Positions 8,351-15,056 of a DNA stretch of 24,154 nucleotides are shown in pieces (positions within the stretch are counted from its first letter, which is position 1; every line of letters starts with the position of its first letter). Source of the stretch: Acetobacteraceae bacterium UBA6159 (GTDB taxonomy: Bacteria > Pseudomonadota > Alphaproteobacteria > Acetobacterales > Acetobacteraceae); contig DIUL01000189.1 in assembly GCA_002422345.1 (NCBI GenBank), forward strand, positions 1 to 24,154, in the 5' to 3' direction. The translations under genes were made by a program, and so were the position numbers. A model generated the notes under the pieces. The model saw only the letters and a program-made list of their open reading frames with translations, was not told where the DNA came from and searched no databases.

Positions 8351-9955
8351 CTACCACTCCACGACGTTGGCGGCGCCAGTGGTTTCCGCCGCGGGTTCGG
8401 CCTGGGCGGGTTGTGGCGCGGGTGCCGCCTGACGCGGCGGAGCCTGCCATTCCGCGAGGCCGCCCAGGATCAGTACCAGTCCGGTATCGGGCATCCGCTT
8501 CGACAAAACCGGGATCGGCGTGCCGTTGGGGCCGAGCTGGGTGAGCGGTTCTGGGGCTTCGGCGGTCAGGAGGGATGCGGTGCGTTGGGCGATCTCGGCT
8601 TCCGGATCGGTGCCGGGCGTGCCGAACAGGCCGGCCTGGTGCTGGCGGCGCAGCATCTCATCCAGCGGCAGGCCTTCCTTGATCGCGTCCTCGGGCAGGC
8701 CGGACGCGGCGATGAAGCGGTCGTTCCAGGTTGCCAGTCGCATCTCCGCGTCGAACACCGCCGCGGCCTCGGTCACGCCATCGAGCAGGGCGCGCAGTTG
8801 CGTGGTCGCGGTGGCGGCGCGCAGGCGGCTCGCGGTCATGTCGGCCTGTGCGGCGGAGAGGTCCGCCTGCGCGCGTTCCAGGTTGCGCTGGCGGCGGCGG
8901 TTGCCGCGGAGGGTCGCCAGGCCCCAGGCCACGATCAGGCCGGCCGCGACGACGACGCCCGAGGCCATGGCGGCGATGGAATAGGTGCCGGCGGCGATCG
9001 CCTCGGCCGGGGCCAGGGCCTGGGCGATGGGGGTGCCGACGACGACGATGCTGTCCCGACCCGGGACCTTGGCCCAGGCATGGATGCGCGGCGTGTTGTC
9101 GACGCCGGTCGGGCCGGTCCAGATGCCGCTTTCACCCTTGGCCATCGCCTCCAGCATCTCGGTGCGGGCCAGGTTGACGCGGGGGCGGCGGGAGGCGGGG
9201 CCGGCAACGGCCTGCAACAGGTTCTGTTTCTGGTCGACCAGCAGGACGATGCCGTTGGTGCCCAGGTTGGCGTCGGCGAAGTGGCGGGTGATCTCGCCCG
9301 AGCGGTAGGAGGCTCCGAGGAGCGCGCGGACCGGGTTGCCGAGGGGGCGGACGAGGTAGATCAGGTAACGCCGAGCCTCGACGGTGGCGTTGGTGGTGGG
9401 GGTGACGATGCGGCCTTCGCGGGTCCGTTCACCGTCGGCGCCGAAGAGTTCCAGGGAGCCATGGGGGAAGGGCAGGTAGGCGCCGCCGATGCCCTGGCCG
9501 ATCGCCTGGGGCAGGATGTCCTGCTGGATGATCCGCTTGTCGTCGGCGATGAAGATGTCGTCGGACACCGCGGTCAGCGCGGGGACGCGGTTGTGCCAGT
9601 CGTTCAGGCGGAAGCTGGTGGGATTTTCGTTCCACAGCGCCTGGATGATCGCCATGGTCTGGTCGACCACCAGGATTTCGAGCTTCACCTTCTCGGCCAG
9701 CGTCGCGGCCTGGGCCGAGAGGCCGCGTTCAACGTCCTGCCGCATCATGGTGCGGTAATCATCGGCGGAGCGTTGCGCCATCATCCAGATCAGCACGATC
9801 AGGGCAGCGCCGACGATCGACACGGCGATGGCGGTGAGGATGGCTTCGCGGCTGACCTTGGGCTGGGCGGAGACCTGCACAAGCTCCGACGGGCGATAGC
9901 GGCGAGCGGTGGAGCCGACGCGGCGGCGCTTGGTCCGGCGGGGCGGGGTGGTCAT
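8351..9955 (-). CDS. Membrane sensor protein with periplasmic domain and PAS domain, no kinase
   Basis: Putative signal-sensing membrane protein of 534 aa. A basic N-terminus (RRTKRRR, residues 6-12) precedes membrane helix 1 at about 40-60. A periplasmic region of about 260 residues follows, resembling a Cache/PDC-type ligand-binding domain (paired segments such as DDIFIADDKRIIQQDILPQA and GIVLLVDQKQNLLQAV). Helix 2 lies at about 325-348, then a basic, Gln/Ala-rich probable coiled coil at 350-390, and one PAS domain at about 388-500 (LLDGVTEAAAVFDAEMRLATW, NDRFIAASGLPEDAI). The tail is Pro/Ala-rich and ends VVEW. No HisKA, HATPase, GGDEF, EAL or methyl-accepting region is seen. The ATG at 9955 is chosen over a GTG at 9982; neither has a good ribosome binding site. 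Confidence 0.75.
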   Translation of the reverse strand: MTTPPRRTKRRRVGSTARRYRPSELVQVSAQPKVSREAILTAIAVSIVGAALIVLIWMMAQRSADDYRTMMRQDVERGLSAQAATLAEKVKLEILVVDQTMAIIQALWNENPTSFRLNDWHNRVPALTAVSDDIFIADDKRIIQQDILPQAIGQGIGGAYLPFPHGSLELFGADGERTREGRIVTPTTNATVEARRYLIYLVRPLGNPVRALLGASYRSGEITRHFADANLGTNGIVLLVDQKQNLLQAVAGPASRRPRVNLARTEMLEAMAKGESGIWTGPTGVDNTPRIHAWAKVPGRDSIVVVGTPIAQALAPAEAIAAGTYSIAAMASGVVVAAGLIVAWGLATLRGNRRRQRNLERAQADLSAAQADMTASRLRAATATTQLRALLDGVTEAAAVFDAEMRLATWNDRFIAASGLPEDAIKEGLPLDEMLRRQHQAGLFGTPGTDPEAEIAQRTASLLTAEAPEPLTQLGPNGTPIPVLSKRMPDTGLVLILGGLAEWQAPPRQAAPAPQPAQAEPAAETTGAANVVEW

Positions 9956-10161
9956 GCCGCGGCGCCGATCATGGCCAGCCACAGTGCGTCCCGGACGCTT
10001 GAAACACGGGCGGGTTGTAACAGGACGTGCATGTCGCCGACGGTTCCTGGGTGCGCTGCCATCGCGGATGTCTACTCATTCCCTGCTTTCCATGCAACGG
10101 AAACGCGCGGGTTCGTCTCAATTCACGTGTTTCGTTGCTGAATATGGGCGGTTTGGGCTGC

Positions 10162-10193
10162 TTGACAGTCTGGCATACAAAATACAGTATGCC
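10162..10193 (+). promoter_or_regulatory. Promoter and palindromic operator of the GntR-oxc-frc operon
   Basis: A perfect -35 hexamer TTGACA is at 10162-10167. Candidate -10 boxes are TACAGT at 10183-10188 (15-nt spacer) and CAGTAT at 10185-10190 (17-nt spacer). Overlapping the spacer and -10 is a perfect inverted repeat, GGCATAC at 10172-10178 and GTATGCC at 10187-10193, separated by 8 nt. Short palindromes carrying GTAT/ATAC half-sites are usual for GntR-family operators. A protein bound here would cover the -10 region, so autorepression by the adjacent GntR protein is the simplest inference. Confidence 0.65.
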
Positions 10194-10219
10194 TAAAACC
10201 CGTCCATGAGGCCCGTCGC

Positions 10220-10972
10220 TTGAACGACGACATCGCCCCCGCCCCGCATGCCCGAGAGCATCACGCCCGTTTGCGGATCGAACCGCTCGATGTCAGCGTC
10301 GGGCTGCGCCGGCGCGTGTGCGAGGCGATCCGGCGCGCGATCATGGACATGGACCTGTATGGCCGCCCCGGCGAAATCCGGCTGGATGAGCGGCAATTGT
10401 CCCAGGACCTCGGCGTCAGCCGCACCCCGATCCGGGAGGCGCTGTCGGTGCTGGAGCAGGAGGGTTTCGTCCGCTCCATCCCACGGCGCGGCATCCAGGT
10501 CGTCCGCAAGTCGAAGCGGGAGATCGTCGAGATGATCACCGTCTGGGCAGCGATCGAGAGCATGGCCGCGCGCCTCGCCGCGCCGATCGTCACCGAGGCC
10601 GATATCCGCGACCTGCGCGCGCTGGTCGATGCCTTCCGGGACGATCCCGCGGGGCAGATCGGGGAGTATTCCGAGGCGAACATGGCGTTCCACCGCGCCA
10701 TCATCCGCCTGGGTGGCGTGGCCCTGATGGGCACTATGATCGACACGCTGTTCATCCACATGCGCGCCGTCCGAGCCGTGACCATGACGCAGGACAACCG
10801 CGCGCAACGCTCGGTCGCCGATCACCGCGCCATCATCGCCGCGCTGGCCGACCATGACGCCGACCAGGCCGAGCGGCTGGTGCGCGAACACACGATGGGC
10901 CTCGCGGCCCATGTCGAGCAACACGGTGATTTCCTCGACCGGTTCGAGGAAACGCCACGGAAAACTGCGTAA
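10220..10972 (+). CDS. GntR-family transcriptional regulator, FCD subfamily
   Basis: DNA-binding regulator (250 aa) with an N-terminal winged helix-turn-helix (about residues 25-95). The recognition region LSQDLGVSRTPIREALSVLEQEGFV is followed by the wing PRRGIQVV. The C-terminal all-helical FCD ligand-binding domain (about 100-235) shows FHRAIIRLGG and the late histidine in DHRAIIAAL, where FCD proteins bind a metal and an organic acid. The start is a TTG at 10220 with GAGG 8 nt upstream; no in-frame ATG lies nearby, and the ATGs at 10189 and 10206 are out of frame and terminate within six codons. It is followed by oxc and frc on the same strand, so it probably controls them in response to oxalate or an acyl-CoA. 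Ligand and sign of control are inferred. Confidence 0.92.
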   Translation: MNDDIAPAPHAREHHARLRIEPLDVSVGLRRRVCEAIRRAIMDMDLYGRPGEIRLDERQLSQDLGVSRTPIREALSVLEQEGFVRSIPRRGIQVVRKSKREIVEMITVWAAIESMAARLAAPIVTEADIRDLRALVDAFRDDPAGQIGEYSEANMAFHRAIIRLGGVALMGTMIDTLFIHMRAVRAVTMTQDNRAQRSVADHRAIIAALADHDADQAERLVREHTMGLAAHVEQHGDFLDRFEETPRKTA

Positions 10973-10989
10973 CCGAAGGGGGGTACACG

Positions 10990-11043
10990 ATGTCCAGATC
11001 AAGGACGGCCACACGGATGCAGAACCTGGCGGGGGCGCGCTGA
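10990..11043 (+). CDS. Possible 17-codon leader ORF overlapping the oxc start
   Basis: A short frame starting at the ATG at 10990 encodes MSRSRTATRMQNLAGAR and stops at 11041-11043. The stop shares its A with the oxc start codon (TGATG). A strong ribosome binding site, AAGGGGGG, lies at 10976-10983, 6 nt before this ATG, whereas the oxc ATG has only a G run. This arrangement suggests ribosomes load on the leader and are passed to oxc by translational coupling. The peptide itself is not recognised. It may only be a loading device, or a chance frame. Confidence 0.4.
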   Translation: MSRSRTATRMQNLAGAR

Positions 11044-12776
11044 TGTCCAGCGAAACCGAAACGGCGCCCGAGGTCGAGCTGACCGACGGGTTCCACTTGG
11101 TCATCGACGCGCTGAAGCTGAACGGCGTGAAGACCATCTATACGGTCCCCGGCATTCCGATCACCGATCTGGGCCGCCTCGCGCAGGCGTCGGGCATGCG
11201 GGTGATTTCGTTTCGGCATGAGCAGAACGCGGGCAACGCGGCCGCCATCGCGGGCTTCCTGACCAAGGCGCCGGGCGTCTGCCTGACGGTGTCGGCACCC
11301 GGGTTCCTGAACGGGCTGGTCGCGCTGGCCAACGCGACGACCAACTGCTTCCCGATGATCCTGATCAGCGGATCGTCGGAGCGGGAGATCGTCGATCTCC
11401 AGCAGGGCGACTATGAGGAGATGGACCAGCTTGCCGTCGCCAAGACGCTCTGCAAGGCGTCGTTCCGTATCCTGCATGCCGCGGATATCGGCATCGGCAT
11501 CGCGCGCGCCATCCGCGCCGCGGTCTCCGGCCGGCCGGGCGGCGTCTACCTCGACCTTCCCGCCAAGCTGCTCGGCCAGGTGATGGATGCCGAGGCCGGC
11601 GGGCGGTCCCTGGTGAAGGTGATCGATCCGGCGCCGGCGCAAATCCCGGCACCTTCGGCCGTGGAGCGAGCCCTTGATGTGCTGCGCGGCGCGAAGAAGC
11701 CGTTGATCATCCTGGGCAAGGGCGCCGCCTATGCCCAGGCCGATGACGATATCCGGGCGTTGGTCGAAAAGAGCGGCATCCCCTACGTGCCCATGAGCAT
11801 GGCCAAGGGCCTGCTCCCCGACACGCATCCGCAGTCGGCCTCGGCCGCGCGGTCGACCGTCCTGCTGGAAAGCGACGTGGTCATGCTGGTGGGCGCGCGC
11901 CTGAACTGGCTGCTCAGCCACGGCAAGGGCAAGCAATGGGGCCCGCCCGGGTCCAAGAAGTTCATCCAGATCGACATCGAACCGCGGGAGATGGACAGCA
12001 ATGTCGAGATCGCGGCGCCGCTGGTGGGCGATATCGGCTCCTGCGTCGCGGCCCTGCTGAAGGGCATGGGCGACGATTGGGCGCAGCCGCCCACGGAATG
12101 GACGGCGGCAATCCAGGCGAAGAAGGATTCCAATATCGCCCGGATGGCGTCGCGGCTGGGCAAGAATTCCAACCCGATGGACTACCACTCGGCCCTGCGG
12201 GTGCTGCGCGATGTCATCAAGGAACGCCCCGACGCGATCCTGGTGAATGAGGGCGCGAACACGCTCGACCAGGCGCGCGGCGTGATCGACATGTACCAGC
12301 CGCGCAAGCGCCTGGATGTCGGCACCTGGGGCGTCATGGGCATCGGCATGGGGTTCGCCGTTGCCGCCACGGTGGAAACCGGCAAGCCCGTGCTCGCGAT
12401 CGAAGGCGACAGCGCCTTCGGGTTCTCGGGCATGGAGATCGAAACGATCTGCCGCTACAACCTGCCGGTCTGTGTCGTCGTCTTCAACAATGACGGCATC
12501 TATCGCGGCGACGGAGTCAATCCCGGCGGCGGCGCCGATCCGGCGATCACGATGTTCGTTCCGGGTTCCCGCTACGACAAGATGATCGAGGGGTTTGGCG
12601 GCGTCGGCGTGAACGTCACGACTCCCGACGACCTGAAACGCGCGGTCGACGCGGCGATGGACAGCGGCCGGCCCACGCTCATCAACGCGGTCATCGACCC
12701 GGCCGCCGGCACCGAAAGCGGCAATATCGGCAACCTCAATCCCAAAAGCGCCCTGAGCAAGAAGGGAGGAGCATGA
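11043..12776 (+). CDS. oxc: Oxalyl-CoA decarboxylase
   Basis: Thiamine-diphosphate enzyme (577 aa; the Oxalobacter formigenes enzyme is 568) that converts oxalyl-CoA to formyl-CoA and CO2, the decarboxylation step of oxalate catabolism. Domain order is that of the ThDP decarboxylase/synthase family. The Pyr domain has the activating Glu60 in FRHEQNAGNAAAIAGF, the middle domain contains AKKPLIILGKGAAYAQ, and the PP domain has the Mg/ThDP motif from GDS at 455-457 to NN at 482-483. Oxc-typical sequence includes GNAAAIAGF and NNDGIYRGDG. The frame is open upstream to 10854 inside the regulator gene, but the ATG at 11043 aligns with the known N-terminus. It is followed by frc after 1 nt, so the two are surely co-expressed. 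Confidence 0.96.
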   Translation: MSSETETAPEVELTDGFHLVIDALKLNGVKTIYTVPGIPITDLGRLAQASGMRVISFRHEQNAGNAAAIAGFLTKAPGVCLTVSAPGFLNGLVALANATTNCFPMILISGSSEREIVDLQQGDYEEMDQLAVAKTLCKASFRILHAADIGIGIARAIRAAVSGRPGGVYLDLPAKLLGQVMDAEAGGRSLVKVIDPAPAQIPAPSAVERALDVLRGAKKPLIILGKGAAYAQADDDIRALVEKSGIPYVPMSMAKGLLPDTHPQSASAARSTVLLESDVVMLVGARLNWLLSHGKGKQWGPPGSKKFIQIDIEPREMDSNVEIAAPLVGDIGSCVAALLKGMGDDWAQPPTEWTAAIQAKKDSNIARMASRLGKNSNPMDYHSALRVLRDVIKERPDAILVNEGANTLDQARGVIDMYQPRKRLDVGTWGVMGIGMGFAVAATVETGKPVLAIEGDSAFGFSGMEIETICRYNLPVCVVVFNNDGIYRGDGVNPGGGADPAITMFVPGSRYDKMIEGFGGVGVNVTTPDDLKRAVDAAMDSGRPTLINAVIDPAAGTESGNIGNLNPKSALSKKGGA

Positions 12777-12777
12777 C

Positions 12778-14049
12778 ATGAGCAAGGCACTCGACGGCGT
12801 CCGCATTCTCGATTTCACCCATGTCCAGTCCGGCCCGACCTGCACGCAGTTGCTGGCGTGGTTCGGCGCGGACGTGATCAAGGTGGAACGGCCTGGCACG
12901 GGGGACATCACCCGCGGTCAGTTGCAGGACATCAAGGGCGTGGACAGCCTGTATTTCACGATGCTGAACCACAACAAGCGCTCCATCACCATCGACGGCC
13001 GCAACAAGGGCGGCAAGGAAGTCCTGGAAGCGCTGGTGAAGTCCTGCGACGTGATGGTGGAGAATTTTGCCCCCGGCGCCCTGGATCGCATGGGCTTCAC
13101 GTGGGAGCGGGTGCAGGAACTCAATCCCCGCATGATCCTGGCCTCGATCAAGGGGTTCGGTCCCGGCCCGTACGAGGACTGCAAGGTCTATGAGAACGTG
13201 GCCCAGTGCGCGGGCGGCGCGGCCTCCACGACCGGTTTCGATGATGGCCCGCCGATCGTGACCGGCGCGCAGATCGGTGACAGCGGCACTGGGCTGCATC
13301 TCGCCCTGGGTATCGTGGCCGCCCTGTTCCAGCGCACGGCGACCGGGCGTGGGCAGAAGGTGGATGTGGCGATGCAGGACGGGGTGCTGAACCTCTGCCG
13401 CGTCAAGCTGCGCGACCAGCAGCGGCTGGAGCACGGGCCGCTGACCGAATACCCGCAATATCCCGATGGTTCGTTCGGTGAAGCCGTGCCCCGCTCCGGC
13501 AACGCGTCGGGCGGCGGGCAGCCTGGCTGGATCCTGAAGTGCAAGGGTTGGGAGACGGACCCCAACGCCTATATCTACTTCATCGCCCAGGCGCCGGTGT
13601 GGGAAGCGATCTGCGACGTCATCGGCAAACCGGAATGGAAGACCGATCCGGACTATGCCAAGCCGCCGGCCCGCCTGCCGCGCCTGAAGCATATCTGGGA
13701 CACGATCGAGGCCTGGACCATGACCAAGACGAAGTTCGAGGCCATGGACATCCTGAACAAGTACGACATCCCCTGCGGCCCGATCCTGTCGATGAAGGAA
13801 ATCGCCGAGGAACAGTCGCTCCGCGCCACCGGCACGGTGGTCGAGGTCGATCACCCGACCCGCGGCAAGTACCTGTCCGTCGGCAACCCGATCAAGCTGT
13901 CGGACAGCGAGACCGAGGTGAAGCGCTCGCCGTTGCTGGGCGAGCACACCGAGGAAATCCTGCGCGACGTGCTGCGCTTCGACGATGGCACGGTGTCGCG
14001 GTTGCTGGCGTCAGGCGGCCTCGGCGCCCCGGCGGCGGCGGCGGAGTAA
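12778..14049 (+). CDS. frc: Formyl-CoA:oxalate CoA-transferase
   Basis: Family III CoA-transferase (423 aa; O. formigenes Frc is 428) that transfers CoA from formyl-CoA to oxalate, giving oxalyl-CoA for Oxc and releasing formate. The catalytic aspartate is Asp168 in AQIGDSGTGLH, matching Asp169 of the characterised enzyme. The mobile glycine loop is GGGQPGW, starting at residue 245. Other Frc-specific blocks are LDFTHVQSGPTCTQLL, MLNHNKRSITID and IKGFGPGPYEDCKVYENVAQC. A GGGAGGAG ribosome binding site sits at the end of oxc, 1 nt separates the genes, and the start is the ATG at 12778. The Ala-rich C-terminus (GAPAAAAE) is unremarkable. Oxc and Frc together give a proton-consuming cycle. Confidence 0.96.
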   Translation: MSKALDGVRILDFTHVQSGPTCTQLLAWFGADVIKVERPGTGDITRGQLQDIKGVDSLYFTMLNHNKRSITIDGRNKGGKEVLEALVKSCDVMVENFAPGALDRMGFTWERVQELNPRMILASIKGFGPGPYEDCKVYENVAQCAGGAASTTGFDDGPPIVTGAQIGDSGTGLHLALGIVAALFQRTATGRGQKVDVAMQDGVLNLCRVKLRDQQRLEHGPLTEYPQYPDGSFGEAVPRSGNASGGGQPGWILKCKGWETDPNAYIYFIAQAPVWEAICDVIGKPEWKTDPDYAKPPARLPRLKHIWDTIEAWTMTKTKFEAMDILNKYDIPCGPILSMKEIAEEQSLRATGTVVEVDHPTRGKYLSVGNPIKLSDSETEVKRSPLLGEHTEEILRDVLRFDDGTVSRLLASGGLGAPAAAAE

Positions 14050-14083
14050 TCCCGGCCGCCCTTGATCGTGACCCGTCGCCGTC

Positions 14084-14105
14084 ATGGCCCGCGCAGGCGG
14101 GCCAT
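14084..14105. terminator. Perfect 9-bp hairpin between convergent frc and the ATPase gene
   Basis: ATGGCCCGC (14084-14092) pairs perfectly with GCGGGCCAT (14097-14105) around a GCAG loop. It sits 34 nt after the frc stop and 50 nt after the stop of the convergent ATPase gene. No T-run follows on either strand, so a simple intrinsic terminator is not established. The surrounding GTCATGGCC...GCCATCC context resembles the dispersed palindromes (REP-like) of alphaproteobacterial intergenic regions, and a related element occurs at 17739-17874. Confidence 0.5.
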
Positions 14106-14155
14106 CCACGGCTTCGCCGGACCCGGGGGGCCACCGCGGCCTTCGCCGGTTCCGA

Positions 14156-14569
14156 TCACGCGCGCGAAAGGGTCAGGTGCAGCCGGTTGGCTGCGCCGGC
14201 CTGCTCGTAGCGCAGGCTCGACGCGAACCGCCGCATGAGGATGAGGCCCTGTCCCCCCACGCCGCCACCGTTCGGCGTCTCGGCCCGCGTCGGATCAAAC
14301 GGTTGGCAGTGATCCTCGACCGTCAGGTGGATACTGTCGTCATCCGACCGGACCTCGATGCCGATTGTATCACTGGCGATGCCAGGGGACGGGATGCCGT
14401 GCATGACAAGATTGGCGACGGCTTCCTCCAGGCACAACCGCAGGCCGAACGCCGTCCGTCCGGTCAGGTTCAGTTCGGCAATGACCGCATCGACCCAAGG
14501 TCCCAGGCGCAACAGACCATCCTGGTCGCGCGACAACAGAAGGTCATGCGTGTCGCCCGTCTCAGGCAC
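14156..14569 (-). CDS. RsbW-like anti-sigma/serine kinase ATPase
   Basis: Small GHKL-fold ATP-binding protein (137 aa) of the RsbW/SpoIIAB type, which in partner-switching systems phosphorylates a STAS antagonist and holds a target such as a sigma factor. The N box is LCLEEAVANLVMHG (Glu49, Asn53), the G1 box is VEDHCQPFDP (Asp86) and the G2 box is GGQGLILMRR (about 105-114). The start is taken as the GTG at 14569, which overlaps the STAS stop by 8 nt (GTGCCTGA). The frame is open further upstream but that part lies over the STAS gene. It pairs with the STAS protein. No PP2C phosphatase or sigma factor is seen nearby, so the target is unknown. Confidence 0.85.
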   Translation of the reverse strand: MPETGDTHDLLLSRDQDGLLRLGPWVDAVIAELNLTGRTAFGLRLCLEEAVANLVMHGIPSPGIASDTIGIEVRSDDDSIHLTVEDHCQPFDPTRAETPNGGGVGGQGLILMRRFASSLRYEQAGAANRLHLTLSRA

Positions 14570-14900
14570 TGACGATTTGCAGCGCGGCGTCGAGATGTTC
14601 CGCCATGGCGACGATCTGCCCAATTCCACTGACGACCAGCACCTCGGAAACCTGCCGCCCCGCGCCACACAGGACCATGCGACGCCTCTTTGATGCCATG
14701 ACCCGCGCGCCCAGCATCAGTGTCCGCAGGCCCATGGAGGCGATGAAGTCCACCTCCGACAGATCGACGATCAGGCTGGGCGACGATCCGACCAGCACAT
14801 TGAAATGCAGGTCGATCGCCTGCGCGCCGGCGATGTCGAGCCGCCCGATCAGCCGGACATGAGTCACGGTAGGCGCCGCCTGCGCAACTTCCATTCGCAT
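14562..14900 (-). CDS. STAS-domain anti-sigma-factor antagonist
   Basis: Single-domain STAS protein (112 aa) of the RsbV/SpoIIAA type. The core reads RLIGRLDIAGAQAIDL, LIVDLSEVDFIASMGLRTLM and MVLCGAGRQVSEVLVVSGI. Ser55 in FIASMGLR aligns with the serine phosphorylated by RsbW-type kinases, so a phosphorylation switch is expected. The ATG at 14900 is used; a second ATG two codons later (14894) is equally possible. The gene is divergent from the DMT transporter, with 156 nt between the two starts. Its stop codon overlaps the start of the ATPase gene, implying balanced expression of the two partners. It could instead control a non-sigma target, as some STAS/HATPase pairs do. Confidence 0.88.
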   Translation of the reverse strand: MRMEVAQAAPTVTHVRLIGRLDIAGAQAIDLHFNVLVGSSPSLIVDLSEVDFIASMGLRTLMLGARVMASKRRRMVLCGAGRQVSEVLVVSGIGQIVAMAEHLDAALQIVSA

Positions 14901-15056
14901 CGATCTTGATACCTTTCCCGTGGGGGGATCGGACCCTATCGCCGATCACCACAACGGCCAATACGCGGTGCTGCCACGTTACGCGAATGCGTGGCGGGTC
15001 GGTCTGCCATGTGAACAGGCCTAACCTGATGGGGGCGGCCTCTGATAGAAGCGCCC

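Noticed and set aside
10087..10103. TTTCC-N7-GGAAA inverted repeat in the divergent region upstream of the PAS sensor
   Set aside because: Arms are only 5 bp and no second copy or promoter alignment supports a binding site.
8291..10141. A 616-codon plus-strand frame opposite the PAS sensor
   Set aside because: Antisense composition artefact; the minus-strand frame has membrane helices and a PAS domain in sensible order.
10189..10223. Tiny frames MPKTRP and MRPVA ahead of the GntR start
   Set aside because: They are five to six codons long. The GAGG upstream of the TTG at 10220 explains translation of the regulator without them.
10833..12911. A 692-codon open frame on the minus strand opposite oxc
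   Set aside because: It lies wholly antisense to oxc and the regulator end, has the His/Arg/Asp/Gln-rich composition expected from reading GC-rich genes backwards, and shows no domain motif.
14927..14995. Two 6-bp inverted repeats (GATCGG...CCGATC and GCCACG...CGTGGC) between the STAS and DMT genes
   Set aside because: Short palindromes of this size are expected by chance in GC-rich DNA; no promoter elements could be aligned with them.
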